The position numbers and the translations under genes were made by a program. From an uncultured Oscillospiraceae bacterium (lineage in GTDB: Bacteria; Bacillota; Clostridia; Oscillospirales; Oscillospiraceae), in assembly GCA_947632175.1 (NCBI GenBank), contig CANROC010000001.1:1-64000 (forward strand): 64,000 bases of DNA, written 5' to 3'. Under the pieces are notes generated by a model, which saw only the letters and a program-made list of their open reading frames with translations, ran no database searches and was not told where the DNA came from. Shown one piece after another: positions 1 through 8,293 of this stretch. Positions within the stretch are counted from its first letter, which is position 1, and every line of letters starts with the position of its first letter.

Positions 1-660
1 AGGAGGGGGCACCGAGACGGGGGGCGGGCGCGATTTATCGGAACCGTTGCGACAACACACCTTGTAGGGGCCGCCACTCCTGGCGGCCCGCTTTGCAGGG
101 CTTGCGTTATCCGCCGTAGGGGTCGCCGTCCCCGGCGACCCGCCTTTCGTCTATTGACCCGTCCTGCAACCGCGCACGGGCGGACACATGGGTCCGCCCC
201 TACGGGGGATATGGAATGTTATCCCATTCAACCGACATGGGAGGTTATCGAAACGCGGGCCGCCAGGAGTGGCGGCCCCTACGGCAATATTGGGGCGGAT
301 TCGATTTATCGGAACCGTTGCGACAACGCACCTTGTAGGGGCCGCCACATCTCCGCGCTAAGAGCCGCCGCTGCGCGGCGGTTGCGCTACGAAACGCGCC
401 TGCGGGCGCAGTCTTGGCGGCCCGCACGCAGTAGGTTTCGTTTACCGGAAGCATCCGTTACGCTACACAAGCTCGAATACCCCGCCGCTGCGGCGGCACC
501 CCTTTTTCCGAAAAAGGGGTCGGGGAATAAGGTTGCGGCGCTATGCGCCGCTTTTATAAAAATTGCGCCGCAAAGCGGCGCAACCTTTTTAAGCCCCCTC
601 CTCGTAGGAGGGGGGCAGGGGGGCAGCGAGCGTTGCGTGACAGAGCGGTTCCGGTAAAGC
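1..660. repeat. Intergenic island of palindromic repeats
   Basis: No gene is supported here. The stretch is built from short palindromic units that recur elsewhere in the window. A unit with a GGCCGCC/GGCGGCC stem and a GTAGGGG edge lies at 63-90 and, inverted, at 254-286. A unit with GGTCGCC/GGCGACC arms lies at 115-144. A unit with GGGCGGAC/GTCCGCCC arms lies at about 177-206. A composite block at about 410-655 combines CCCCTTTTTCCG, a GCGCCGC hairpin and CCTCCTCGTAGGAGG. It has relatives at 34,485-34,760 and 46,205-46,440. Open frames in it are by-products of high GC and the palindromes. Confidence 0.85.
349..411. repeat. 63-bp two-hairpin insert inside another repeat
   Basis: This segment interrupts a GGGGCCGCCAC/CTTGGCGGCCCG palindromic repeat. 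An uninterrupted version of the same flanks lies at about 34,472-34,500. The insert holds two hairpins, GCCGCCGC/GCGGCGG and GCGCC/GGGCGC. A related sequence with the same hairpin pair lies at about 3,672-3,733. The filled and empty versions suggest it was once able to insert. Confidence 0.7.
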
Positions 661-687
661 GCACCCCCCGTCACGCCGCAGGGCCGC

Positions 688-1473
688 TCAAAAGAGCTCG
701 TCCAAAAGCTCATACCAGCGCAACTTGTCCGGGTCCGGAGAGAGGCCGAGATACCGGAACAGAATGTCCGCGTCAAAGCCGGGGGCGGTGTGCCCGTGAC
801 AGCCGTCCGTGTTGTGATGGAGGCTCCGGCGGGCGATGGAGTAGTCCCGGCAGGGGTCGCCAAGGCCCGCGCCGCCCAGGTCCAGGAGGCCGGACACGCG
901 GCCGTTCTCCGCAAAGACGTTGGGAAGGCACATGTCCCCGTGTGTGAAGCAAATCTCCTCCTCCGGGCGGTTCTTTTCCAGCCAGTCAAGCAGGTGCGCC
1001 GGGTCCTTAAAGCCGCCGGGGCCGAAAGTGGCGGGCTCCGTGTTCTCCATATCCACCTCTCCCCTCTCCACATGGGCGCGGGCGACGGCCAACTCCGTGT
1101 CCAGGTCGGCGCGGCAGGGGCATCCGGCAGTCTCAACGCTTCTGACCGCCTCTATGGCCTCGGCCAGGAGCCGGGCGGTATTTACCGGGTCCCGCAGGAC
1201 GCTTTCATGGCAGAGCATGACGCCGGGAAGGCGGGTCATCAGCAGAAACTGCCGGCCCCCCGCCCGCTCACAGGCCAGGACCTCCGGCACGGGCAGCTTC
1301 CCGTGGAGCCATGCCATAAGCTCCGCCTCCCGGCGGGCGTTGTCGTCGTCCGGGGAGATCTTCAGCGCCATGTCCGGGTAGAGGGTCACACCCGCGCCGG
1401 ACAGGCCGACGGTGTCGGCGGCGCCGTTTTTTCCGGCCACCAAGGCCGCGATCTTTTCAGGCAATGCGGTCAT
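688..1473 (-). CDS. APH(3')-like aminoglycoside phosphotransferase family protein
   Basis: The 261-residue protein has the layout of the aminoglycoside/choline kinase fold. Lys38 in a MALKIS context is the likely ATP-binding lysine. HGDMCLPN at residues 178-185 matches the HxDxxxxN catalytic loop, with Asp180 as base. LDLGGAGLGD at 197-206 corresponds to the Mg-binding segment that reads DCGRLGVAD in classical APH(3') enzymes. Family members transfer phosphate from ATP to the 3'-hydroxyl of kanamycin-type drugs. Whether this one confers resistance cannot be read from sequence, because housekeeping kinases share these motifs. The ATG lies one base after the recG stop (TGA-C-ATG), so it is probably translated from the recG mRNA. 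Confidence 0.8.
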   Translation of the reverse strand: MTALPEKIAALVAGKNGAADTVGLSGAGVTLYPDMALKISPDDDNARREAELMAWLHGKLPVPEVLACERAGGRQFLLMTRLPGVMLCHESVLRDPVNTARLLAEAIEAVRSVETAGCPCRADLDTELAVARAHVERGEVDMENTEPATFGPGGFKDPAHLLDWLEKNRPEEEICFTHGDMCLPNVFAENGRVSGLLDLGGAGLGDPCRDYSIARRSLHHNTDGCHGHTAPGFDADILFRYLGLSPDPDKLRWYELLDELF

Positions 1474-1474
1474 G

Positions 1475-3541
1475 TCAGTTAAACGTCCCCTGATTCCTCT
1501 CGATCATTCGCATGACGCTCTCGCGGAGGACGGCGTTTTCCGGGTTTTCCAGGGCCGGGTCGGCGGTCAGGAGCTCCTGGGCGGCCTGCTGGGCGGATTT
1601 GAGGAGGGCGATGTCGGCGGTGAAGCTGGCGATGGTCATGTCGGGGAGGCCGCTTTGGCGGGAGCCGAAGAAGTCGCCGGGGCCGCGGATGGCCAGGTCC
1701 TCCTCGGCGATCTTGAAGCCGTCCCGGGTCTTGCGGAAGGCCCGGAGGCGCTCCAGCGCCGTCTCGCCGGCGTTCCCTTTGAAGAGGACGCAGTAGGACT
1801 TGTGCTCCCCGCGCCCCACGCGGCCGCGCAGCTGGTGGAGCTGTGAAAGGCCGAACCGGTCGGCGTTCTCCACCACCATGAGGGTTGCGTTGGGCACGTC
1901 CACGCCCACCTCGATGACCGTGGTGGCCACCAGGATATCGGTCCTCCCGGCGGCGAAGTCCTCCATGGCGGCGTTTTTCTCCGCCGGGCGGAGCTTGCCG
2001 TGGACCAGCGCCACCCGGAGGTCCGGGAAAATGTTCTCCTGGAGCTCCCGGGCGTACTCCTTCACGGACTTGAGCCCGCCGGGGTCCTCCTCGTTCTCCT
2101 CCACGGCGGGGCAGACGATGAACGCCTGCCGCCCCTCCGCCACCTGGGCGCGGATGAAGTCGTAGACCCGCCGGCGCTTGTCCTCCCCCACCAATATGGT
2201 GTCGATCTCCTGCCGGCCCGGGGGCAGCTCGTCGATGACGGACACGTCCAGGTCCCCGTAGACGATGAGGGCCATGGTCCGGGGGATGGGCGTGGCGGAC
2301 ATGACCAGCACGTGGGGCGTGTCGCCCTTATCGCTGAGCGCCGCCCGCTGTTGGACGCCGAAGCGGTGCTGCTCGTCGGCGATGATGAGGGCCAGGTCCG
2401 CAAACTCCACCTTGTCGGAGATGAGGGCGTGGGTGCCGATGACAAGCTGCGTCTCGCCGGAGCGCAATCTCTCCTGCGCCTCCCGCTTGGCCTTGGGCGT
2501 GAGCCCGCCGGTGAGGAGGTCCACGCGGATGCCCAGGGGGCCCAGGAGCTTCCCCAGGCTCTTAAAGTGCTGTTCCGCCAAGATCTCCGTGGGGGCCATG
2601 AACGCCGCCTGATACCCGGCCTTCACGCAGGCGTAGGCCGCGGCGGCGGCCACCGCCGTCTTGCCGGACCCCACGTCCCCCTGCACGAGGCGCGACATGG
2701 GGTGGTCCCCGGCCATGTCCCGGAGGATCTCGGCGACAGCCCGCTCCTGCGCGCCGGTGAGCTTAAAGGGCAGGGCGGCGTAAAAATCGGTAAGGTCCGC
2801 GTTTTCGATGCGGAAGGAGCTTTTTTTGCGCTGGCAGGAGCGCATGAAGGCAAGGGTCGCCGAGAGGACGAATAGCTCCTCGAAGATGAGCCGCCGGCGG
2901 GCAAGCTCCAGGCTCTCCAGGTCCCTCGGCGCGTGGATGTTCTCGTAGGCAAAGCGCGTCTGCGCCAGCTGATAGCGCTCCCGGACGGCCGCCGGCAGCT
3001 GTTCGGGCAGTTCGTCCCCGCACAGCTCCAGCGCCCGCCGGACGGCGCTCATGACCACCTTCTGGCTGAGTCCGGCGGTGAGCCGGTAGAGCGGCACCAC
3101 CCGCCGGGTCGTCACCGGCTCGCTCCCCTCCGGCTCGAAGACGGGGTTTTGCATCTGGGGACGGTAGCTCCCCTTGCGCTCCACCCGTCCGTAAAAATAG
3201 TACGTCTCCCCGGTTTTCAGGAGGTTTTTGACATACGGCTGGTTGAAAAAGATCACGTCCATGCGGCCCATGCCGTCAAAGACGAAGGTCTTGGTGATGT
3301 CCAGCCCCTTGCGGATGCGGCTGAGCCTGGGCGGCTCCCCCACCGTGGCCAGGACGCAGTTTGGCTCCCCGGGCGCCGTCTCGGAGATGAGCCGCACGTC
3401 CCGCCGGTCGTCGTAGGCCCGTGGAAAATCCGTCACCAGGTCCCGCAGGGTCACGATCCCCAGCTTATGAAACGCCTTCAGCCTCTGCTCTCCGATCCGC
3501 AGGCCCGTCAGCTCGCTGATCTCCCGCTCCAGCATATCCAT
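1475..3541 (-). CDS. recG: ATP-dependent DNA helicase RecG
   Basis: RecG drives branch migration of stalled replication forks and Holliday junctions. The 688 residues match the usual family length. An N-terminal wedge/OB region precedes a superfamily 2 helicase core with Walker A GDVGSGKT, the DEQH box and the C-terminal motif QLRGRVGRG. The open frame runs 66 codons further upstream, but that part is repeat-derived. The ATG at 3541 follows GGAGG with 7 bases of spacing and gives the normal N terminus, so it was chosen. A promoter lies at 3567-3595. The APH-like gene follows directly. Confidence 0.96.
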   Translation of the reverse strand: MDMLEREISELTGLRIGEQRLKAFHKLGIVTLRDLVTDFPRAYDDRRDVRLISETAPGEPNCVLATVGEPPRLSRIRKGLDITKTFVFDGMGRMDVIFFNQPYVKNLLKTGETYYFYGRVERKGSYRPQMQNPVFEPEGSEPVTTRRVVPLYRLTAGLSQKVVMSAVRRALELCGDELPEQLPAAVRERYQLAQTRFAYENIHAPRDLESLELARRRLIFEELFVLSATLAFMRSCQRKKSSFRIENADLTDFYAALPFKLTGAQERAVAEILRDMAGDHPMSRLVQGDVGSGKTAVAAAAAYACVKAGYQAAFMAPTEILAEQHFKSLGKLLGPLGIRVDLLTGGLTPKAKREAQERLRSGETQLVIGTHALISDKVEFADLALIIADEQHRFGVQQRAALSDKGDTPHVLVMSATPIPRTMALIVYGDLDVSVIDELPPGRQEIDTILVGEDKRRRVYDFIRAQVAEGRQAFIVCPAVEENEEDPGGLKSVKEYARELQENIFPDLRVALVHGKLRPAEKNAAMEDFAAGRTDILVATTVIEVGVDVPNATLMVVENADRFGLSQLHQLRGRVGRGEHKSYCVLFKGNAGETALERLRAFRKTRDGFKIAEEDLAIRGPGDFFGSRQSGLPDMTIASFTADIALLKSAQQAAQELLTADPALENPENAVLRESVMRMIERNQGTFN

Positions 3542-3566
3542 CCCGTCACCTCCCCGGTTTGGGGAT

Positions 3567-3595
3567 ATTATACCACAGGGCGGGGCGTTTTGCAA
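3567..3595 (-). promoter_or_regulatory. Sigma-A promoter for recG
   Basis: On the minus strand TTGCAA (3595-3590) and TATAAT (3572-3567) are separated by 17 bp, about 25 bp upstream of the recG start codon. Confidence 0.75.
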
Positions 3596-3597
3596 AC

Positions 3598-3745
3598 CCC
3601 AACCCTTCCGGCGCTTCGCGCCACCTCCCCCAAGGGGGGGTGCTGCCCTTCCGGCGCTTCGCGCCACCTCGTCTCCGGCCCAAGAGCCGCCGCTACGCGG
3701 CGGTTGGCCTCCGACACGCGCCTGCGGGCGCAGCCCCACGGGGGA
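3598..3745. repeat. Repeats between recG and asnA
   Basis: Two copies of TTCCGGCGCTTCGCGCCACC lie about 47 bp apart. They are followed by the two-hairpin unit (AGCCGCCGCT/GCGGCGG, then GCGCCTGCGGGCGC) that also occurs as the insert at 349-411. Related GCGCTTCGCGCC units lie near 26,290 and 45,610. No gene is seen. Confidence 0.75.
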
Positions 3746-3762
3746 GGTTTTTAAGCTCCCCC

Positions 3763-3791
3763 TTGACTTCTTCCCATTACCGTAGTAAAAT
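3763..3791 (+). promoter_or_regulatory. Sigma-A promoter for asnA
   Basis: TTGACT at 3763-3768 and TAAAAT at 3786-3791 with 17-bp spacing lie 32 bp upstream of the asnA ATG. Confidence 0.8.
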
Positions 3792-3823
3792 ACCCCATAG
3801 TTTTTTCAAGGGAGTGAACCGAC

Positions 3824-4828
3824 ATGGACGCTTACATACCCTCCGGCTACAGGCCGGTCCTCGGCATATACGACACTCAGCGGGCCATCGCGCTCTTAAA
3901 GCGCGCCTTTGAGGAGGCGCTGAGCCGGCGGCTCAACCTGCTGCGGGTCTCCGCGCCGCTTTTTGTGGAGGCCAGCACGGGGCTCAACGACGATCTGAAC
4001 GGCGTGGAGCGGCCCGTCAGCTTTGACATCCCCGACGGGCACAAGGAGGGGCAGGTGGTCCACTCCCTGGCCAAGTGGAAGCGCATGGCCCTCCACCGCT
4101 ACGGCTTCGCCCCCGGCGCGGGGCTCTACACCGACATGAACGCCATCCGCCGGGACGAGGTCATGGACAACCTCCACTCCATCTACGTGGACCAGTGGGA
4201 CTGGGAGAAGGTCATCACCCGGGAGGACCGGAATCTTGACTACCTCAAGGCCACCGTCCGGGACATCGTGGCCGCCATCGCCGAGGCCAACGACGCGCTG
4301 AAGGCCGCTTTCCCGAAGCTCGCCGCCCACATCAGCACGGACGTGGCCTTCGTCACCACCCAGGAGCTGGAGGACCGCTGGCCGGACCTGACCCCCAAGG
4401 AGCGGGAGAACGCCTTTTTGAAGGAGCACCCCACGGCGTTCATCATGCAGATCGGCAAGAAGCTCAAATCCGGCCAAATCCACGACGGCCGCGCCCCGGA
4501 CTACGACGACTGGGACCTCAACGGCGACATCATGTTCTGGAACGACCTTCTGGGCTGTGCCTTTGAGGTCAGCTCCATGGGCATCCGCGTGGACCCGGAG
4601 TCCCTGGACCGTCAGCTCACCGAGCGCGGCTGTGACGACCGGCGCAAGCTCACCTTCCACAAGCTCCTCCTGGACGGCCGCCTCCCCCTCACCATCGGCG
4701 GCGGCATCGGCCAGTCGCGCCTTTGCATGCTCCTCCTGCAAAAGGCCCACGTCGGCGAGGTCCAGGCCAGCATCTGGGACGACGACACGATAAGAGAGTG
4801 CGCCTACTCGGGGGTAACCTTGCTTTAA
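3824..4828 (+). CDS. asnA: Aspartate--ammonia ligase (asparagine synthetase A)
   Basis: AsnA makes asparagine from aspartate, ammonia and ATP, with AMP as a product. It is a dimeric enzyme related to class II aminoacyl-tRNA synthetases. The 334 residues match the family length. Recognisable stretches include the N terminus YIPSGYRPVLGIYDTQ, a central DQWDWEK segment, and the C-terminal GGGIGQSRLCMLLL motif typical of the AsnA active site. The start is an ATG after GGAGTG. It has its own promoter and appears monocistronic. The glutamine-dependent enzyme AsnB is also present at 37,086-38,666, so this organism carries both routes to asparagine. Confidence 0.96.
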   Translation: MDAYIPSGYRPVLGIYDTQRAIALLKRAFEEALSRRLNLLRVSAPLFVEASTGLNDDLNGVERPVSFDIPDGHKEGQVVHSLAKWKRMALHRYGFAPGAGLYTDMNAIRRDEVMDNLHSIYVDQWDWEKVITREDRNLDYLKATVRDIVAAIAEANDALKAAFPKLAAHISTDVAFVTTQELEDRWPDLTPKERENAFLKEHPTAFIMQIGKKLKSGQIHDGRAPDYDDWDLNGDIMFWNDLLGCAFEVSSMGIRVDPESLDRQLTERGCDDRRKLTFHKLLLDGRLPLTIGGGIGQSRLCMLLLQKAHVGEVQASIWDDDTIRECAYSGVTLL

Positions 4829-4891
4829 GGGATGTAGGGGCGGACCCATTGTGTCCGCCCGTCCCCCGTCCCCGCCGCGCGGGCAAATCAT

Positions 4892-5435
4892 AACCCCCGG
4901 TAAACCGGGGGTTTGACTTACCCCTATAAGGGGTAAATGCAGGCTTAGCCCCTGGAAGGGGCTCTGAAGTTTAGCACCGCATTACTATCTCAAGCCGCCG
5001 CTCACGTGCGGCTTTTTTCTTTGCTTACTTATTCTTGGCACCCGTAAACGGGTCCATGTACTCCTTGATGCTTATCTGGTCTGACGCGTAGTCCTCCTCC
5101 AACTGATTCCTGATGTACTCCGCTATGACCTTTTTATTCCTTCCCACTGTGTCCACGTAGTACCCTCTGCACCAGAACGTCCTCTGTCCATACTTATATT
5201 TCAGGTTCGCGTGCCGGTCGAAGATCATCAGACTGCTTTTCCCCTTGAGATATCCCATGAATTGTGATACACTTTTCATGAATTAGCCTCCTTGTATTTT
5301 TAGTAATGCGGCTGCCAAACCGTTACTTTTATACCTGGAGGCTTAATTCCTCTCAATTACCTTTCGGGCTTGCATTTAGCTCGCCCGTTTTGGCTTTGCT
5401 GAAGCCTTTCCCCTCCCCCGGTACAACCGGGGGTT
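4892..5435 (-). mobile_element. IS200/IS605-type element with internal deletion
   Basis: Both ends carry the same hairpin, CCCCCGG/CCGGGGG, at 4894-4911 and 5415-5433. The end beyond tnpA has further hairpins at 4918-4936 and 4947-4963 and a terminator-like one (AGCCGC/GCGGCT followed by TTTTTT) at 4993-5018. Upstream of tnpA, GCCTCC overlapping the ribosome site (5286-5291, plus strand) pairs with GGAGGC at 5338-5343. This is the Shine-Dalgarno sequestering hairpin known from IS200. The encoded transposase lacks its N-terminal half, so the copy is probably non-autonomous. Confidence 0.75.
5025..5279 (-). pseudogene. tnpA: IS200-family TnpA (Y1 transposase), N-terminally deleted
   Basis: The 84 residues match the C-terminal half of IS200 TnpA: the FMGYLKGKSSLMIFDRHANL helix, FWCRGYYVDTVG, the helix carrying the nucleophilic tyrosine (Tyr55 in AEYIRNQ), and EYMDPF at the end. 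Full-length proteins have about 140-150 residues. The N-terminal part with the HUH metal-binding histidines is missing. A good AAGGAGG ribosome site stands before the ATG, so the deletion seems to have joined the original translation start to the middle of the gene. A short protein could be made, but single-strand cleavage would not be expected without HUH. Confidence 0.85.
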
Positions 5436-5439
5436 TATT

Positions 5440-5600
5440 TCGTTGCGTAAACGCACCAATCAAAATCTGCGGCGAAGCCGCAAACCTTTTTCACCCCCTC
5501 CTCGTAGGAGGGGGGCAGGGGGGAAGCGAAGGTGGGGAGACAGGGCGGTTTCGATAAAAGCGGGCGGGTTTCATACCCGCCCGCTTAGGTTGTCAAAAAA
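5440..5600. repeat. Palindromic repeats after the IS element
   Basis: This holds a CCTCCTCGTAGGAGG unit with a GGGGGGCAGGGGGGAAGCGA tail at about 5,495-5,530 (also near 600, 34,240, 34,690, 46,110, 46,390, 46,820 and 52,015). A CGGGCGGGTTT/ACCCGCCCG unit follows at about 5,560-5,586. No gene is supported. Confidence 0.7.
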
Positions 5601-5606
5601 CTCAAA

Positions 5607-5822
5607 TCGAGCATTTTTTCCGGCGGCATGTACGTCGGAAAAAATACCTTTTGTCGCCCAAGTGTGCGAGCGAAGCGATGAGCGCCCGCAGGCGCCATGC
5701 AAGCGAGCAACCGCCCGAAGGGCGGCTCTTGGCGAGTCGCAGTGCGCGCAGGGCGACGGCAGGGAAATTACGCGTGAATTTCGCAAAATTCACGCGGAAT
5801 TTTTCGCACGTTCCCCTTTGTC
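5607..5822 (-). repeat. Modular repeat with TTTTTTCCG/CGGAAAAAA palindrome, copy 1
   Basis: The core at 5607-5652 reads, on the plus strand, TCGAGC, then TTTTTTCCG-13 nt-CGGAAAAAA, then TACC. The far end carries the complement of GGGGAACGTGC (5806-5816). The roughly 150 bp between them are several hairpins, including GCCGCCC/GGGCGGC and GCGCCTGCGGGCGC. Other copies of the core lie at 19,442-19,487, 45,483-45,527 and 53,672-53,716, with different or no sequence in the middle. Confidence 0.65.
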
Positions 5823-5898
5823 GGAAAAGGCCGCAGGCCTTTTTCGACAAGCTGAGGCGGGCGGGTTTGAACCCCGCCCGCTGTTTTTGGGACCTCTG

Positions 5899-6417
5899 TC
5901 AGAGGATCGTCACCTGTTTATCCCGGTCGTAGGTGTGCGCCTCCTTCTCAACGGCCTTGTGGCCGAGGGAGATGGCGATCTGGAAGTCGTAACCCTCGGG
6001 AAAGCGGAGGGCGGCGGCGTATTTGGCCTTGCGCTCGCCCAGCATCTCCGCCTTGAGGCAGCCGAGGATGACGCTGCCGAGGCCCAGGGCTTCGGCGGCC
6101 AGGGCCATGTTCTCCACGGCGATGCCGGCGTCCACGGCCGTCCAGCCGAAGGCGGCCTCGCCGCTGATGAAGACGACGGTGGGGGCGTCGTACCAGAAGC
6201 TCAGGTGGGGTCTGAGGCGCGGGCCCATGTTGTCCTGGATCTCGGTGAGGAGCGGGTCGTCGCCGGGGAGGACGGTGAAGTGCAGCTCCTGGCGGTTGGT
6301 GGCGGTGGGGGCCTGGAGGCCGGCGGTGAGCAGGGCGTCGAGCTCCGCGTCCGTGAGTTTCTCCCGCGTGTAGCCCCTGATGGAGCGGCGGGAGGCGATG
6401 GCGGTCAGGGTGTCCAT
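5899..6417 (-). CDS. Nitroreductase family FMN-dependent oxidoreductase
   Basis: The 172-residue protein begins with the family signature DTLTAIASRRSIRGYTREKL, which contacts FMN phosphate. It continues with QAPTATNRQELHF and ends with the GLGSVILG and YDFQIAISLGHK segments of the nitroreductase fold. Such enzymes reduce nitro groups, quinones or enals with NAD(P)H as homodimers; the substrate here is unknown. A strong AAGGAGG site precedes the ATG. It starts 12 bp after tyrS and is probably the last gene of the T-box operon. Confidence 0.88.
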   Translation of the reverse strand: MDTLTAIASRRSIRGYTREKLTDAELDALLTAGLQAPTATNRQELHFTVLPGDDPLLTEIQDNMGPRLRPHLSFWYDAPTVVFISGEAAFGWTAVDAGIAVENMALAAEALGLGSVILGCLKAEMLGERKAKYAAALRFPEGYDFQIAISLGHKAVEKEAHTYDRDKQVTIL

Positions 6418-6429
6418 AGGTGTTCCTCC

Positions 6430-7641
6430 TTATTTTAAAATCACTTTTTTAAAGCTCTTCTTGCCGCGGCGCAGGATGACGCCGGCGCGCAGCTCCTCCG
6501 GGGTGAAGGTCCTGCCGATGTCCGTGATCTTCTCCTCCCCGGCGGTGACGCCGCCCTGCTGGATGTTGCGGCGCGCCTCGGACTTGGAGGCCACGAGCCC
6601 TGCCTTCACCAGGAGCGACATGATGTCCCGCTCGTCGGCCTCCTTAAGCTCCACGGTGGGGATCTCGGCGGAGGCCCCGCCGCCGAAGAGGGCGCGGGCG
6701 CTCTCCCGGGCCTTTTGAGCCTCCTCCTCGCCGTGGACGAGCTTCGTGAGCTCGAAGGCCAGGATCTCCTTGGCGGTGTTGACGCGGCTGGTGTTGACCC
6801 AGGTCTCCATCTCCGCGATTTGCTCCAGCGGCAGGAAGGTCAGCATCTTGAGGCACTTCATCACGTCCGCGTCGCCCACGTTGCGCCAGTACTGGTAGAA
6901 GTCGTAGGGACTCGTTTTATTGGGGTCCAACCACACGGCGTTGCCGGCGGTCTTGCCCATCTTGTGGCCCTGGGAGTCGGTCAAAAGGGTGATGGTCATG
7001 GCGTGGGCGTCTTTCCCCAGCTTGCGGCGGATGAGCTCCGTGCCGCCGATCATGTTGGACCACTGGTCGTTGCCGCCGAACTGCATGTTGCAGCCGTAGT
7101 GCCGGAAGAGGTAGTAAAAGTCGTAGGACTGCATGATCATGTAGTTGAACTCCAGGAACGACAGGCCCCGCTCCATCCTCTGCTTGTAGCACTCGGCTCT
7201 CAGCATGTTGTTGACGGAGAAGCACGCGCCCACCTCTCTGAGAAGCTCCACGTAGTTGAGGCTCAGGAGCCAGTCGGCGTTGTTGACCATCTGGGCCTTG
7301 CCCTCGCCAAACTCGATGAACCGCTCCATCTGGCGCTTGAAGCACTCCGCGTTGTGGTCGATGTCCTCGCGGGTCAGCATCTTGCGCATGTCCGTTCTCC
7401 CGGAGGGGTCGCCGATCATGGTGGTGCCGCCGCCGATGAGGGCGATGGGTCGGTTGCCGGCCATCTGGAGGCGCTTCATCAGCGTCAGGGCCATGAAGTG
7501 CCCCGCCGTCAGGCTGTCCGCCGTGCAGTCAAAGCCGATGTAGAAGGTGGCCTTTCCTGCGTTGATCATGTCGCGAATTTCGTTTTCGTCGGTGACCTGG
7601 GCGATGAGCCCCCGGGCCACCAGCTCTTCATAAATTTCCAT
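6430..7641 (-). CDS. tyrS: Tyrosyl-tRNA synthetase
   Basis: The enzyme charges tRNA-Tyr. The 403 residues carry a class I Rossmann core with a HIGH-like AGH at about residues 46-48 within TADSLTAGHF, a KMSKS-like KMGKT, and a C-terminal S4 RNA-binding domain (LVKAGLVASKSEARRNIQQGG). The ATG at 7641 follows AAGGAG with 6-base spacing and was chosen over a start six codons upstream. It lies 14 bp after the zinc-ribbon gene, behind a leader whose specifier codon is UAC (Tyr), so tyrosine starvation should raise expression. Confidence 0.96.
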   Translation of the reverse strand: MEIYEELVARGLIAQVTDENEIRDMINAGKATFYIGFDCTADSLTAGHFMALTLMKRLQMAGNRPIALIGGGTTMIGDPSGRTDMRKMLTREDIDHNAECFKRQMERFIEFGEGKAQMVNNADWLLSLNYVELLREVGACFSVNNMLRAECYKQRMERGLSFLEFNYMIMQSYDFYYLFRHYGCNMQFGGNDQWSNMIGGTELIRRKLGKDAHAMTITLLTDSQGHKMGKTAGNAVWLDPNKTSPYDFYQYWRNVGDADVMKCLKMLTFLPLEQIAEMETWVNTSRVNTAKEILAFELTKLVHGEEEAQKARESARALFGGGASAEIPTVELKEADERDIMSLLVKAGLVASKSEARRNIQQGGVTAGEEKITDIGRTFTPEELRAGVILRRGKKSFKKVILK

Positions 7642-7655
7642 GGTTTTCTCCTTTA

Positions 7656-7997
7656 TCAAAACTGATTGTAGTCATTATCCGGCGATCCAAGCTCCATGAG
7701 CCGCTTTCCGCAATAGGGACACACGGCGTCGTCCAGGTCGTGCACCGTCCCGCAGTAGGGGCACGGGACCTGCTCCATGGCGCCCTCGTCCTCCGGTCCC
7801 TCCGCCGTGTCCGGCTGTTCGGCGGCGTAAAACTCCATCTTGTGGCACTTGTCACAGACGTAGACCTCCACGTCATAGGCCCCGGACAGGAGATTGCTCC
7901 ACTCCCCCAGGAAGAATCCCATTTTCCCCTTTTGCAGGTACTCCCGGCCCGCATAGCTCATGTGGCCGCCGCAGCGCAGACAGACATCCCTATCCAT
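7656..7997 (-). CDS. Small zinc-ribbon protein
   Basis: The 113-residue protein has four CxxC knuckles: CLRC near the N terminus, CDKC in the middle, and CPYC twice in the C-terminal third. They suggest two zinc ribbons separated by an acidic linker. I do not recognise a specific family function; proteins of this layout are usually annotated as zinc ribbon domain proteins. It is the first gene after the Tyr T-box leader and precedes tyrS, so it is co-regulated with tyrosine charging. Start is the ATG at 7997. Confidence 0.75.
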   Translation of the reverse strand: MDRDVCLRCGGHMSYAGREYLQKGKMGFFLGEWSNLLSGAYDVEVYVCDKCHKMEFYAAEQPDTAEGPEDEGAMEQVPCPYCGTVHDLDDAVCPYCGKRLMELGSPDNDYNQF

Positions 7998-8025
7998 ATT
8001 CGATCACTCTCCCCTCTCCGGCAAA

Positions 8026-8290
8026 AAATAAACGCCCCGCCCGGAAAAACCGGACAGAGGGCGAATGCTCGCTGTACCACCTCTGGTCGCGGACGCCTCG
8101 CGGCGGCCGCCTCACGGGGTCCGTGACCCCTCGCGCGCTATCGGGCGCACCCGTCGCAGCCTACTCGGGATTCCTTTCGGTGCGCCGCTCCGGGCCGTAT
8201 TCGCCAGCCGCTCCCCTCCCCCTTCCACCGAACCGGGGTCTCTCTGCGCGGGAGTCCGTCAGGCTACTTGCGCCCTTCATCGCGTTCTTT
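8026..8290 (-). promoter_or_regulatory. Tyr T-box riboswitch leader
   Basis: On the minus strand the leader has a stem I with CAGAGAG and GGTGGAA segments and a specifier loop GAAUACG. Its UAC codon (8199-8197) is tyrosine. The antiterminator bulge AGAGGTGGTACAGCGAG (8084-8068) contains UGGU to pair with an A-ended tRNA acceptor. A terminator stem (CGCCC...GGGCG, about 8064-8035) is followed by a T-rich run. In this class, uncharged tRNA-Tyr stabilises the antiterminator and permits transcription of the zinc-ribbon gene, tyrS and the nitroreductase. Confidence 0.92.
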
Positions 8291-8293
8291 ATG

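Noticed and set aside
154-1136. Overlapping frames in 1-1,140 on both strands
   Set aside because: They arise from repeat DNA or shadow the APH-like gene and lack start signals.
3542-3739. 66-codon N-terminal extension of RecG
   Set aside because: The extension is made of palindromic repeats, and the recG promoter lies inside it; the internal ATG has a good ribosome site.
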